Shown: in pieces, positions 11,762 to 24,481 of the stretch
How the letters are laid out: the number at the start of each line of letters is the position of its first letter
Position numbering within the stretch: position 1 is the first letter of the stretch
Assembly: GCA_010405405.1 (NCBI GenBank)
Contig: MU004230.1
Location: forward strand, 3,955,119-4,019,118
Source: Microthyrium microscopicum
Taxonomy: Eukaryota; Ascomycota; Dothideomycetes; Microthyriales; Microthyriaceae
Direction: 5' to 3'
DNA length: 64,000 nucleotides
The notes under the pieces: model-generated
The model's database searches: none
What the model was told of the DNA's origin: nothing
What the model saw: only the letters and a program-made list of their open reading frames with translations
Position numbers and translations under genes: made by a program

Positions 11762-12696
11762 ATGTCTTTCTGGTATCCCGCCCCACCACACAACTTGTCC
11801 AGCGCACATGAAGCGCAAGATGCACCAAAGATTCATGAAACTCGGGCTGAAGACGAAGAAATGCGTGATGCTCTCACTGTCGAGGCTTGTAAGTTTTCAC
11901 CTGTCGTCTCCCATCGAATGCAATGGGGGACAGCGTGATTGATGGGAGAATACCCATTAATTACCCTTCTGCAGCGCACGATCTAGGAGCTCCTTATTTA
12001 CATGCGAGCGAGCAAAACATCGACACGAGGCTAACCAAAATGCGGGTAGTGCCAGAAAAAGAGATAATCGTTCCTATCATCTCTGATGATTCTGTTCCCA
12101 CTCCGACGATGTCTAGATTCTCTGGTGAATCTGTTGCTTATTTCATGCACCGACCCAGTCAGAAAAGCTACATAGCCGAATCAATCAAAGATTCAACCTA
12201 TTTGCTGTCAGAGAGACATCAGAAGAAATTGGCCCAGGCTTTTCTAGAGCATGATCGCGTTTTCATCATCTTCTTCGACATCGCTCCAGCGAAGGAGAAA
12301 AATGGCACGTTCGAGGGACTGGTGAGTTTCACGTCTTGATGCGACTTAGAAATGAAGAAAGTTAATCAGTTCCAGGCACAAGTCAAATCCGCACCAATCC
12401 GTTCCTCTGTTGTTCCTTATCCCCCTTGGCATCGCCATCAGCATAGAAAGAATTACCCATTTCGCCTGGAATGGCTAGCTACCGAACCTGTAGGATTTTG
12501 GGAAAATCCACCTCTACTCCGCGCGTTACAAGACTCCTTCTCGACAGCAAAACATTTCAAAGAATGGCCTTGGTTCCATTCAATTGATATGGGCTTGGGT
12601 CATGCGGTAGCGGAAGGACTATGTGCGAAGGCAGCTGCTGCAACTGATAACCGAGAAACTTCAACGCCATCAGAAGCCGCTCTAATTGAGGGATGA
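11762..12696 (+). CDS. YTH-like domain protein (type A), apparently intact
   Basis: 264-aa protein from exons 11762-11888, 11975-12321 and 12376-12696. It starts MSFWYPAP, matching the MPFWHHAP start of the locus at 60.9 kb. Residues about 95-245 resemble the YTH fold: VAYFMHRP (first strand), SIKDSTYLL with Tyr where canonical YTH has its first cage Trp, KKLAQAF, VFIIFF, GTFEGL, then the conserved phase-0 intron, AQV, PPWH (a candidate second cage Trp), PFRLEW, PVGFW, and SIDMGLGHAV where canonical domains have the RDGQE segment. The domain is almost the whole protein apart from an acidic N-terminal tail. Canonical YTH domains bind N6-methyladenosine in RNA; whether this diverged pocket does is unknown. 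This is the cleanest copy in the window. Confidence 0.75.
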
Positions 12697-13027
12697 AGCC
12701 GAGTAACTTGTACATTGCGGAGGCTAAACGCATAAAATTGATGTTGGCCCGGCTGATTTGTTACAAGTTTTGGTCAGAGGCTATGGAGAAGACGCTTGTC
12801 AAACGGGGTCGATTGAACGGGCGCGGCGAGTATTATGCTCAAATTGATGAGTAGTCGCATTTGACCAATGGAAATTCAAGTCTTTGAAGATGCGTTACTA
12901 TTCATGACATTATATAAGACTATATTACATGGGCCCATGATTCCTAAATCCAACCAATATCCCAACACCTGAACGTTAACAAAATATCAGACAAATCATC
13001 AAAATTTTGTATCAGACAAAAGAGATT
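12697..13027. other. Convergent 3' intergenic region
   Basis: About 330 bases between the ends of the YTH-like gene and the LEA-repeat gene. Nothing beyond AT-rich 3' UTR sequence is seen. Confidence 0.5.
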
Positions 13028-16000
13028 TTACTTTCCACCCAACAATCCACCAACAAGCGGCAGACTACCCATTCCACCTCCCTTCTTCTTCTCCTTCTTG
13101 CCACCACCAAGCATATCTGTCACACTGCCTAGACCTAGTCCACCAAGGAGTTTGTCAATACCCAAGCCTCCAAGTAGGCCGTTCACTAGACCACCAAGAC
13201 CAAGAGCATTGAGGAGCTTGCCAACCAGTCCGAGAACACCAGATAGCAACAGACCGACGGCGGCGATGATCTGGAAGAGTGGCTCGGTGAGAAGAGCCCA
13301 CAATGGGTTGAGCTTCTTCTTTGCGTGTGGCATATCTTGAAGCTTCTTCTTGGCGTTGTCGATGGTAGTGACGACTGATGTTGTGAGCTCCTTGAGTAGA
13401 TCTGCAAGGCGATACTCTTCTGGTGTAGCTTCTCTTGTTGCAGCACGGCCCTTGGCTTGTTGTGCGATGCGACCATCGGGATCAAGACCACGGAGAGAGC
13501 CATTACACTCTTGGAGGATACGACTACCTTCCTCGATGAGGGGTTTGACATTGTTGACGAGCTCTTCTTCATCAAGCTCGTCCTTTGGTGTACGATCAGC
13601 TTGTTCGATGTACTAGAGACCTGTTAGTTGATTGTAAAGTGAATACAAAGTGATTAATCGTACCTCAGTGATCTGTTTCATGACTGGCTGCACACGCTCA
13701 AGTGTTTGTTGGCAGATATTGCCCATCTTGTCAGCGAGCTCAGCATCTTCCCGCTTGTGCTTCTCCTCTTCGCTCTCATCCTCATCCACTTCCTCTTCAA
13801 CGATGTTCTCGAGAAGAGTAGCTTCACCGACGCGGTTACCGTCATTGTCAACAACGTAACCGTTGTCGTCAATCTCAAGGCCGATGCAGCGACCAAGATC
13901 ACCAGCAGTGAGGCGGCCGATGACATCTCCGTTCTCATCACGGATTTCACCCTCCTTGTTGACGTGGCGGCCAGACATGGGGTTGATCTTGCGCTCCTTC
14001 TCTTCTGGCTCCCAACGTTCAGCCTTGCCAATGGAGTTGCCATTCTTGTCAGTGATGTCACCGTCTTCGTCGACCTTGTGACCAACAAGCTTCTTGACAT
14101 CACCTTCAATGACGCGGCCGATGATGGTACCGTCGGCGGTTTGGACTGTGCCGTCTTTGGCAACAGTGTTACTGTCGAAGCCTGCAAATGGACCTTCTGG
14201 AGATGTATCTTGTCCAGAGACCAATTCAGCCTTGCCGATAACATTTCCGGAGTTGTCCCAGATTTGTCCTTGGCCATCGACCTTTCGGCCAATCATGTTC
14301 TTGAGTTCGCCCTCAGATACACGACCAACGACGGCGCCAGAGCTGTCAACGACATTTCCAGCCTTGTTGACGGTGCAGCCTGCAAGAGCAGAGAGGTCGA
14401 CTTCTGGAGTATCTTCCTCCTCGTATGGCTCAGCATGGCCCTTGACGTTGCCGTACTTGTCGATGATGTCTCCATCTTCGTCAACGGCATGGCCTACAAG
14501 GCGCTTGGCATTACCTTCGGTGAGAACACCGACGACATTGCCATCTTCATCCTCGACCTTGCCATCCTTGACAACACGGAGACCTTCGTATCCAGCGAAT
14601 GGACCTTCAGCCTTGGCGACGCGCTCGTTCTCTGGGATGAGTTCGCAACGACCGACTTGCTTTCCAGTGTCGTTGAAAATGAGGCCGTTCTCGTCACAGC
14701 GGCGGCCAGCGAGGTCTTTGGCATTGCCTTCGACGAGGCGACCGATTGGTACACCTTCATCTCCGATGACGTTGCCTTGTTTGTTGAGGATCTTGCCAGC
14801 GAGGATTGAGAGATCAGCTTTCTCTTCCTCAGCTTCTGGAACTTCTTCCTCCTCGTAGCGCTCAGCGTGACCGACAACTGATCCGCGCTTGTCGATGATA
14901 TCTCCGTCTTCATCAACGGCTCGGCCAACGAGTTTCTTGGCATCACCCTCTGTGACCACACCAACAACGTTGCCGTTCTCATCTTCGACATATCCGTCCT
15001 TGTTGACGATGAGACCCTCGAGGCCAGCGAAAGCGCCCTCCTCATCAGGGTCTTCAGCCGCAACAGTCTTGGCGCGACCAATGACATGGCCCTTGTTATC
15101 CCAGAATTGGCCTTGGTCGTCGGCTTGGGTGCCGAGCTTGGATAGCTTCTTGGCATCGCCTTCGACGAGTTCACCCACAATGACACCGTCGCTGTTGATA
15201 AGCTTGCCTGCCTTGTTGACCTTGAGACCTTCGAGAATGGATAGAGGTGGAAGATCATCACCCTCCTCGCCTTCCTCAGCACCCTCTTCCTTGGCTTCTT
15301 CGCCTTCGACACCTTCAGCGCCTTCTTCAGCGCCCTCCTCTTCAGGGTTCTCTCCGGCTTGAGGAAGAGTCTTGACGCGGCCGATAACATTGCCTTTCTT
15401 GTCGAGGACTTCACCCTTCTCATTACATTTTTGGCCAGCACACTTCTCAATGTCACCATCAACAAGTTCGCCAATGACGTCGCCGTCCTCGTTGAGAATC
15501 TGGCCCTTCTTGTTGACCTTGAGGCCTTCAAGAACGTCGAGACCAGGTGTATATTGGTTGGCCTCTTCTTCGACATCGGCAAGCTCCTTCATAGCTTCGT
15601 CGGCGGCTTCACCAGGGATGACCTTGACGCGACCAATGACGTTGCCGCTCTTGTCGAGGACTTCGCCCTTCTCGTTGACCTTCTTGCCAGCGCACTCAGC
15701 AATGTCGCCGTCAACAAGTTCACCAAGTTCTTCACCGTCAGAGTTAAGAATCTTGCCCTTCTTGTTGACCTTGAGGCCGTCCAAGATGCGCAGGTCAGGT
15801 AGACCACGAGCGAGAATTTCTTGGGCGCCTTCAGCGAGTTCGACCTTGCCAATGACGTTGCCTTCTTCATCGAGGACTTCTCCTTGGTCGTTGATGGTCA
15901 TGCCCTTGACTTGGTCGATGTCACCTTCAGCAAGGTTGCCAATGACATTTCCTTCTTGGTCAAGAACATCTCCATCGCTGTTGATTTCGTGGCCCTCGAG

Positions 16001-17392
16001 GGCTTCAATGCCTGGGAGTTCGGCATCGATGGCTTCGCCTTGCTCGTCGACGGCATCTTCGGCACCGTCAACGGCTTCGCCAGCTTCGTCTTGGGCTCCT
16101 TCGGCACCATCTTCAAGGTCTTCGCCGGCGCCGTCGACTTCATCGCCAACATCTTCGCCAGCGTCTTCGGCGTCTTCTTCGAAGCCGTCAATGTATTGGC
16201 CGGCATCGGGGTGTACTTGAGCGCGACCAATGACGTTGCCGTCGTCATCGAGGAACTCGCCCTTCTCGTTGAGGGTACGGCCCATGAGTTCATGTGGGTC
16301 ACCTTCAGTCAATTGACCAATAGTGTCGCCATCGTCGTTGAGGATATTGCCAGTAGCGTCAACAGTGAGACCTTTGAGGACTTCAAGACCTGGGACATTT
16401 GATGCGGCGCCCTCAGCCTTGCTCTTGGCCTCGTCGAGGAGCTCTTTGGCCTTCTCGGGAAGAAGTTCGCAACGACCGACAAGATCGCCGTCATCGTCTA
16501 GGATTTCGCCGTCATCGCCAATAGTGTATCCAGCAAGATCTTCAGCGTCACCTTCGACTAAGTGGCCAATGGCATTGCCTTCACTGTCGTGAATGAGACC
16601 TTCGTCATCGACCTCGAGGCCAGTGAGAAGTTCGACGCCAGGTACATCAGGGAGTTCTTGGCCAGTAGCATCTTCAGCAGTGTCCTTGACACCTTCAGCA
16701 GCGTCGCCAGCAGTTTCGCCAGCATCGTCGACTGTGCCCGTAGCCTCTTCTTTGACGCCTTCGAGGTCACCTTTGCCGAGTTTGCCAGCAGCACCAGCTC
16801 CACGGCTCGCAAGGTTCTTTGCGCCGCCAGCGAGACTTGAGCCGGTCTTCTTCACGCCTTCGGTAGCGTCTTCTGTGTCGTCCGCGTCCTCGGAGATGGC
16901 AGTGTCGCCAGCCTTTTCGGTCGCATCGTCGTCTTCTTCATCCTCCTCGGGCTCTTCGTCTTCTCCTTCTGTGGCACCGCCAGTAGCCTCCTCTACATCT
17001 TCTTCTGGTTCGGGGGCCTTTTCTTCTAGATCCTTGGGAGCATTCGATACCTTGGATCCGACATTTGATGGTGCGTCCTCGGCTTGCTCCTTAGTGTCCT
17101 CGACATCGTCTTCGACGTCAGGTTTTTGGGTTTTGGGTGCTTGTGGTGTGGATGGTGTTTTTGATGATTGGCCTCTTGAGCCAGATGCTGCTTGCTGTGG
17201 CTTGCGAGCGAGCTTTGTGGGAGTTTTGGGGTTGGCCTTGCCAGCTGCGGGTGAGGGAGCCATGTTTGGATTTTTGCGTTTGCGGGAAGGGGGAGTAGGG
17301 GAAGCGTCTCTTTCAGCGCGAGATGATGAGGGAGTTGGAGAGATTCGAGATGGTGTAGGTGGGAATGAGTAGAACTGATACCGACTTGACAT
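13028..17392 (-). CDS. Giant DUF3659 / LEA-like repeat protein
   Basis: 1437-aa acidic repeat protein from exons 17392-13664 and 13612-13028, joined across a 51-base intron. The N-terminal 270 residues are Ser/Pro/Ala/Glu-rich with LEA-like amphipathic segments (repeated GDAAEGVKDTAEDA-type phrases). Then come about 12 repeats of roughly 60 residues of the DUF3659 type, each with two half-units of the pattern V-N-x-x-G-x-V-x-D-x-x-G-N-x-x-G-x-x, the first ending in an EGD-like linker. After the intron an alpha-helical linker leads to a hydrophobic Gly/Leu-rich tail (LLGGLGL...) near the C terminus, which could associate with membranes. Related fungal proteins are annotated as LEA domain proteins, and desiccation or stress roles are assumed but unproven. 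Strong codon bias makes long antisense frames, which are not genes. Confidence 0.92.
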
Positions 17393-19688
17393 ATAATGTT
17401 GGTCACAGTCGAGTTTTAGCGAACTGGAGATCCAATTGGCATTTACAGAGGTTTATGGTGTTGTGTTTTACAGAGAGTTGAGGTGTAAAAAGGGATAATG
17501 GATTGAAGAGATGTTAGTGGTAGAAGATATCTCCTAGATATATCTGGGCATCATGGTACATGAATCTAGAGAAATACTACGATTACATCATAACCCACAA
17601 GGCTGGCAAGGCCCGTCAGTGGCCAACATACATGTTCTTGCAAAGTTGCTAGGCTGGAAAAGTTGCGTCGACTGTGAGTCTGTGACACTGGATAAAGTTG
17701 GAAGAAGGCAGGATGTCACAGACCTGAGTGGAACCCCAGCACAACCATGATACATCAGCCTTGCGAGACAAGTTGTTGAGAAATTCTAGGCCAGAGCACG
17801 CAGAGTACTTGAAAAGCAGCCAGGGGTTTGATAGAGAATGATGTCGTCCTTTGGCCAGGTGGAAACAATGAGAGCGTTGGAACGCCTCTCTGGCAGTCTT
17901 CTGCGAGAAATCCTGGCCATAATCCTGGTATGCATCCTGGCATTGCGGCATTGTCTAGCATCTTGATCCTTGGAAAAACACCAACACCAAAAAGGGTCAA
18001 AGTGCTGATCCTATACGCAGCACTGCAGCTTGACGTCAGGAATGTTGCACTGGAACCAATAATTAACCGGAAAGTAAACACCAAGTTGCTCGTTTCGATT
18101 GAATCGACGGGGATAATTGAGTAAACTGGGGTAAACTCGACGTCTCAGACAAAGCCCATTCGTATGCGCCGCTTTGGGGCTGCTCTTGAAGGACCGAATC
18201 TGGTACCCCTGGTCAGGATGGGGCAAACTGGAACATACTCCGTAGTGACCTTGCTGCATGGAGAAGTGCAATCAGTGCAGGCACATCTGGTGTTCGATAA
18301 GTCGATATAAAATAGTTGGCATTCTCGCGAACATGTCGTTGACTAGTAGCTTTACCCCATATTTGGGAATGGACTGCAAGTACCTATCAGTCAACTGGCA
18401 GCAGCTCTACAAGCCAACGGTCGCGGCCGCTTGTCATGCCCACGTTGACGGAGGACTAGTGTCAGTGGCCACGAGGAAACGTCGGAAACTTGGCAATTCA
18501 TTTGTCGGGAAAGTAGCAGAAAGTACCGACTGACGCAAAGCTAAGGGATATTTAGCAGTGGTCACTGGTGGGAGGGGCTGGTGGTGGACTGGTGGACTGG
18601 TGGAGGAGAAATGGTTGGAGCTCTGCCAGCTTCGAGCTCGTGAGCTCAATCTTGGTGGAGATCAGCGGTGACATCATCAAGATCAGCCAAAAGTGTTGTG
18701 CCTCGCGAACGTGCTGATCGACGATGCCACTCTGCCCATCCAGCATCTGGACATCGCCAAGTACTTCTCCTCTTTCTCATTTAAAAAATCTCATGCGATT
18801 TCCTGCTGCTTAATTTCTGGTCTTGTCATTCATTGGTTTTCAGGAACGGTAGATTCACTGCTGCTTGGTGGAAAATCCACACTAGTTTTCAGCCTTGCAC
18901 GCTGTCATTGGTCAATTGAGAACAAGATAGCCTCAGCTGCTAGAAATTAGAACCATTTTCAGGAACCGAAGTACTAGTATCCGCTTCGGGGATTGAGGAG
19001 GGCATATTTGGTCCCTCAAATTATATTTAGACTCTGCGTGAGCATGTGGTTACAGGCTTTCAAAAGCTGCTGACAGCCTCCGTAAACTTCCTATATACCT
19101 TACCTACATGCTCCCGCGGGTAGTACACTCTTTCATTTCTATTCTAAGTTTCCATCTTAGATATTTCCCTTTTAACTAAATCTTTGGCCTTGATCCTTGG
19201 CTTGCACACCCTGATGAAGATCGAGAAATTGGACAGTTCCACTATGATTTTGTTGGCGAGGTCCACTGTTCCCCAGATTGGTACACCATGAAAGTACAGC
19301 TTTATCTGCCCAAAGAATCCAAGTCAAGAAAATCATAATCTTCTTTTCTTTCAAGATCATTCAAGAAGTTCTCTTCACGCAGGCATTCTTTATAGCGTAT
19401 TTCTAGTTGTGGAATCAGAGATAAATGGCAGTCATCACCGCGTACCTTGATCTCGAAGAGCCCGACGAATACGGCAAATACACATGCCTTTGGGGAATTG
19501 CGGTTGCCCAGCTGTGAATACAATAGAACATGAGGCTATCAGGCTCCATTTACCCACCCATTGGTTTGGACTATCGTTTATCGACCCAAACCTCCCCAGA
19601 CCCCGCTTCAGCTATGTAGATATATCTCTCTCTTCCGTCCTGTGCGTCCATTTCTCTGTCCTCTTTCTTCTTTGGCGCCATCTCCAAC
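17393..19688. other. Gene-free region, promoter of the LEA-like gene on its left
   Basis: About 2.3 kb between divergent genes. No coding frame, splice pattern or RNA gene is convincing. A short Gly/Thr-codon-like tandem (GGACTGGT repeated) lies near 18587-18605. It is probably regulatory and UTR sequence for the two flanking genes. Confidence 0.5.
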
Positions 19689-20600
19689 ATGTTGGGACTT
19701 TTCTCTTCCTCGAAGGAGCTTCCTTATAACCACCCTTCAAGACAGGTTAGGTCTTTTGCCGTTTATGGCAAAGACCTTGAGTTTCCTGCCTTCACAACTT
19801 ATCCTCAGCAAGATCATCGTGAGTCTGAAGAGAGAATCAGAATCGCATCAGTAATTGATATTCGTGCTACGCCATGGAATAATGTGATCCGGGCCAATCT
19901 TCACAAAATGGAAGCTACCAGTCTTCCTTCTCTAGCGTGAGTTTCCCTTCTGCTTGACATACTTCCAGGTCTTTCTTGATTGAGGACCGTCATCTACCCA
20001 TCACGGTGAACTCTCTGCCTACTATATCGCTGCCACTATTGTCCACAACCTAAACCTGTACACTAACAACAAGCCAGTGCGTCACCCCAAGAAGTGCGCG
20101 AGTTCCTCTACTTCATTCTCGCCAACCAAACATGGTCCAAGATCCCTGATGACATTCCCCAAGAAATCTGCTCCACCCTCATGGTCTGGAAATGGAACGG
20201 CAAGAAACTTCGTCAACTCGATACCATTCGCAAAGGCCGCCTTTGCCCACCCAAGTGGACCGATGTATATGGTTATGTTCACAACATCTCCAGCTGGAAC
20301 CGAGCACGCATTGAAAGCCGCATCAGAACAGTTGTGGGTAAGCTCGTTAAATTAGAAGAGATAGCTCAGGCCAGAACGATAGTGTGCGAGAAGGAGGGTG
20401 CGGGAGCCAAGGTCAAGGTAAGTCGTTGATGGTTGCTGGTGTATGGAGCGGAGTGCTAATATGATCTTCAGAGTAAGGGCTGGAAACGGTTCTTCTGCTT
20501 TGGTGATGAGTTTGATGTCATTGAGGATACGGCGAGTGCTAGCTCTTGCTCTGTTAGGACTTCATCCTTGTGTGATGAGAAGAGAGCGCTTTACACTTAG
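19689..20600 (+). CDS. Hypothetical protein, 238 aa
   Basis: Three exons, 19689-19936, 20078-20417 and 20472-20600, join in frame (introns of 141 and 54 bases). I do not recognise the family. The product is soluble, without signal peptide or membrane helix. The middle part holds a Trp-rich stretch (WKWNGKKLRQ, PPKWTDVYGYVH, SSWNRARIE) and the end is Cys/Ser-rich (CSVRTSSLCDEK). The ATG at 19689 is the first of the frame and follows a pyrimidine-rich leader. Intact splice sites and coherent frame suggest an expressed gene. Confidence 0.65.
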
Positions 20601-20815
20601 TAAGTTTGGGCTTGAGAAAGCAGCAACTTGCTCAGCGCACCTCACATGGAAAGTATCAACCTGAGCTGATTGTGGGGGAAGCCACTACGGGGTGAGAGGT
20701 CTTCTTTCGAACATTATTACAAATTAATGCCTACTACTGTCTGTAATAATCTAGCAATGCCTCATCTCAGCCTTATCGTACATTACTCCTCAGTCTCACG
20801 GGACCATGAAAGCAT

Positions 20816-21363
20816 CTAGCTTCTCGACGGTAGCTTTCTCCATTTTAATCCACCCGCGGGCTTCTTAACGACGTTTCGTGCAGGTGCTCCAACGATTGTT
20901 GGAGCCACACAATCCATCTCCGTCAGATATCCAAATCCCTTCCCATATTCTTCGATCAAGTTAACAATCCCTGCCGGCGCAGATGCTGAGATGCCACTAT
21001 CGTCTGTTAGCGGGGTGCCCATTCAAAAGAAACGAAATATCGATCTTACCGAAAGCTTGTTGACGGTACAGTCAGATTACTCCTAATCACTCCACCCGAG
21101 CCCTGTATAGCGCCCAGAACCATAGACATGACCAGCGGCGGAGTCGTAGCCGGCGTACTCGTCCAAAAAATAAACGGCTTCAAGTCCAGACCGCCCGTTG
21201 AAGTAGCATTGAAAACAGCCGCCTTCCCACCGCTGCTGCAGGAGGCTATTGACGGGCCAGTCGCTATTGACGGCAAAGTAGCAGGTTTGGCCGGTTCCAA
21301 GGGCATACCGATGGCCGATGCCAGTGCTGTAGAAGCAAATAAAAACATCGATAGTGACTTCAT
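20816..21363 (-). CDS. Small secreted protein, 164 aa
   Basis: Exons 21363-21050 and 20996-20816 join across a 53-base GT-AG intron. The N terminus (MKSLSMFLFASTALASA) is a textbook signal peptide with likely cleavage after ALASA. The mature part is small, Ala/Pro/Thr-rich, with few cysteines (about two), so not a classic Cys-rich effector. No domain is recognised. Its role could be cell-wall or extracellular; candidate effector status is speculation. Confidence 0.7.
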
Positions 21364-22136
21364 GGCGATATGTTTGGGGATGTGCAGATTGGTCGGAATT
21401 ATTTTTGAGTAGAAGATCGGCCAGATGTATGTACAGCTGTGCAGCTACCTTATATTAATCGAATTTACCCATTACTCGGAAGGACATGGTATCGGAAAAT
21501 ATTTAAAGTTCCCACGATATCGTTTGACGTGTGCATCCCCTGTTTCGATGGTTCAAGTAATTGTGCTGTTTTGAAACTTGTTGAAACATTAACCTGCGCC
21601 AAACCAACAGACTCGCAGATCATACTTACTCGGAGAGACCTCGTTAAATAGAAGCCCGTGGCACTCGATAAGAAACTTTGAGAACTTCTGGATGATAATC
21701 TGATCAAACCGTTTCAAACTCCAAGACGGAGGATTTCGGACGGCTTGGCCATGCAAAACCCTAGATCTGATTTTCAGGAGTTCTCGTGATGTGGTATCTT
21801 GCCAGCCGGATGATTCTCTAATAGTAAAAACCGACGCGACTAGGAAGTCTGAGAAATATCTTGATTGCCCATCCCAAGAATCACTATGCTCCAATCACTA
21901 AATATAAATACAAAGCAAAGAAACCCAGAGAACCACCACCAGCTCTCCTTCCAAGAATTAAGGGCATGACAATCTCGATAGAACGCAAGAGAAATCGTTT
22001 GTCGTCAGTCGTGAAAAATCATATGCAACCGAAGAAGCAAAATCGCAGCAATAGAAAACAATAAGCCCCGTTGCCGAAAAACCTTCCCAATGCTCGCATT
22101 ATTATCAGCCTAGTCAAGAGCAACTTTTTCACCTCA
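21364..22136. other. Intergenic region
   Basis: About 770 bases with no supported gene. It contains the promoter of the small secreted protein on its left (no clear TATA box) and the 3' region of the GBD/FH3 gene on its right. Confidence 0.4.
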
Positions 22137-24481
22137 TCACAACCACTGTTCCACCTTAGCACTTCTACTCATCGGCTTATGTAGCTCGTCAAAGCCAAGC
22201 TTGAGGTCGAAGTTGGGAGCGTCTAGGACGGGTGGTGCCTCCTGCTTTTTCATCGGGCTTCTCTTTGGACTGGCATACGTCTCCATTCGCGGGCCCATAC
22301 GGACATCACGAACTGGCCAGCCGTCGGCCACGGCGGCGGCCACCCAAGTCCGTAGTCCATCATGGACGCAATCGTAGAATTTCTCTTTGCAGGTTCGTAG
22401 AGTAGATCCCATGACTTTCTCCCATCCACTAGCTTGCATCTCGCGCCGAAGTTCATTGCGCTCCTGCTTTGTAGGTAGCGCAGCAATCAGGCCATTCATC
22501 AGGTCCAGATGACCAGCCACATAGTTAGTCGCGTCCCACTCAACACCACCAACGTATGGAGCCGCAGGCACAGGTGGTCGCGGTCGAGGGAAGTACAAGT
22601 CCAGATATTCTTGCGCAGATAGATCAGTCTCTAGCTTGGACACATCGAAATCCTTGGTCGCTCCCTTGACATGAGCTGGAAGTGCAACCACGTTGAGATT
22701 GTGGAGGAAAATCCAGAATACCTCTTTGGTGACATTTGACACTTCCCGATGCCAAACCTTGTAAGGCCTAGCTTGGTGCATTTCGAGAATGAATGGGACC
22801 GGTCGTTTGTCTTCTGGAGGCATGGGATCGGACACGTAGGACAAGATGTCTTTGGCGCGAGCGTACAAGGCTTTTTGGTCTTTGGAGCATGCATTGAGAT
22901 GTGCGACGAGAATGTTGATAACTATTCCGCGGGTGGTGAATTCGCTGGGTCCCTTGTGTTCTGGATCGAAGAGCATGCTAAGAAGAGCTGGGAACAGTGT
23001 CTTTTCGATGTCACATAGTTTTTGTAAGGCGCTGTCGGTGGTGCATAAGGCCTTTAAGCAGAGAAGAGTCTCGTGCAGCAGCTGGTCTTCGTGGTCCTCC
23101 CTGTATGAAGTCAATTTTGATGTACAATAGAGATGAGTGTGTGTAGCTTACCGCCATTCCACCTCCATAATGCGATGGAGGAGGTCCACAATTTCCATCA
23201 TACCACCCATTTTAACGAAGGATTCAACCCAAGTGACCGTCTCATTGCGAAGAAGTTGTCGGAGTTTGTGCACTTTTCCGACCAGAACCTTTTGAGGCTT
23301 TTGTTCGGAACGAAGATACGTCACGAACTCTTCGGGCGTAGCAGATTTTCCACCATCCATAGAAGGTCGACTCAGCGACACAGTTGAGGAGGACTTGGGC
23401 AACCAGACATTCTTGCCGGAAACATGTGTGTCACTGGGGGTTTCTCCCTTTGCCTTCTTTGTCCCAGACTTGCTGAATGTAAATGTCTTGCTTCGCGCTC
23501 GTGATCGTTTTGTAAACTTCTTTTGTTCTGAAGTTTGAGTCTTCGTATCAAGGGATTCGTCTGAAACATGGCCGCTAGCCACCGGCTTATCTTTTGTTGA
23601 ACCTGGAGCAGATTTGGACTTGCTCATAGCAGCGAAATCGATGTCGTTAGATTTGATGAGCTCGGCCTTGACACTTGGCTTCAGGGAACGTAAATTGCTT
23701 CGCATGTTGGCAGGAATGTTTCGAGATTGCTGTTAAGCTGTTAGCTTGGTTATGAGATCCGAGTGATTCAAGTTACCAATAGAGCTTCAAAAGCACTCTC
23801 AATCTGCTTTGGATCCAAGGCTTTCTCGGAATTATCGTCACTTTTGCCATTAAATGCAGCGACCAGTCCCATGACTCTAGAGCCCTTCTTGGCCATGGTG
23901 AACAAGTCTCTTGATGCAGATCGAGTGGCTTTTGCGACCTTTTCAGCGCCTCCTTCTGGCTTGAGTGGTACTTTGGAAGTATTTGTCGTTGGGTGAACAG
24001 CCTGCGTCGACTTTGACCTCTCTTGCACATTTTCACCAGTAGCCTTACGATTCAAAGCCTCAAACACAGTCATACTCGATTGACTACGCTCAAGTACAGA
24101 TGATTTTGGGCGTTCTCGTCGACCCAAGGTCGGTCGTTCGGTGTCAAAGGTACGTTGTTTAGAGGGCGAATAGTCTCGTGGGGTGTATAAGTTGATTTCC
24201 TGCTCAACTGTTCGGTCATTGAGGGGAATTTTCGATGCCGGAATGAGTTGTGATTTTGGACGTTGATTCGCTGGACGTATTGCGGTGCTCAATTCTGACC
24301 AAATTGGCGTGCTTAATGGAGGAGTGGAAGAATTCGCAGTAGAAGGTGGGGTAGTGTTTTCCTTGCCCTTAACTGGGGCCTTGGAGCTCGAGTTTGGGAT
24401 GATAGATTTGAAGATAGATGTGGAGGACTTGTTCCGCTTGTGACCTTGAGGTCGAAAGCCGGCCTTGGAGGCAAAGTCCAT
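22137..24481 (-). CDS. GBD/FH3 domain protein (formin N-terminus-like, no FH2)
   Basis: 748-aa protein from exons 24481-23777, 23729-23152 and 23100-22137. The first half is basic, Ser/Thr/Pro-rich and probably disordered (GHKRNKS, RPKSQL, SRASRD-type phosphosite-like motifs). From about residue 370 it matches the Rho-GTPase-binding/FH3 armadillo region of diaphanous formins: PEEFVTYL, VGKVHKLRQLL, WVESFVKMGG, HETLLCLKAL. The C-terminal part continues the helical array and holds WHREVSNV and VEWDATNYV. No FH1 or FH2 actin-nucleating domain follows. Such formin-related proteins without FH2 are widespread in ascomycetes and are likely involved in polarity or septation downstream of Rho/Cdc42; this is inference from the family. 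Confidence 0.85.

Noticed and set aside
13706-17372. Long antisense open frames opposite the LEA-like gene
   Set aside because: They mirror the codon bias of the repeated sense gene, consist of Ser/Thr or Val/Ala-rich low-complexity protein, and have no start context or splice signals of their own.
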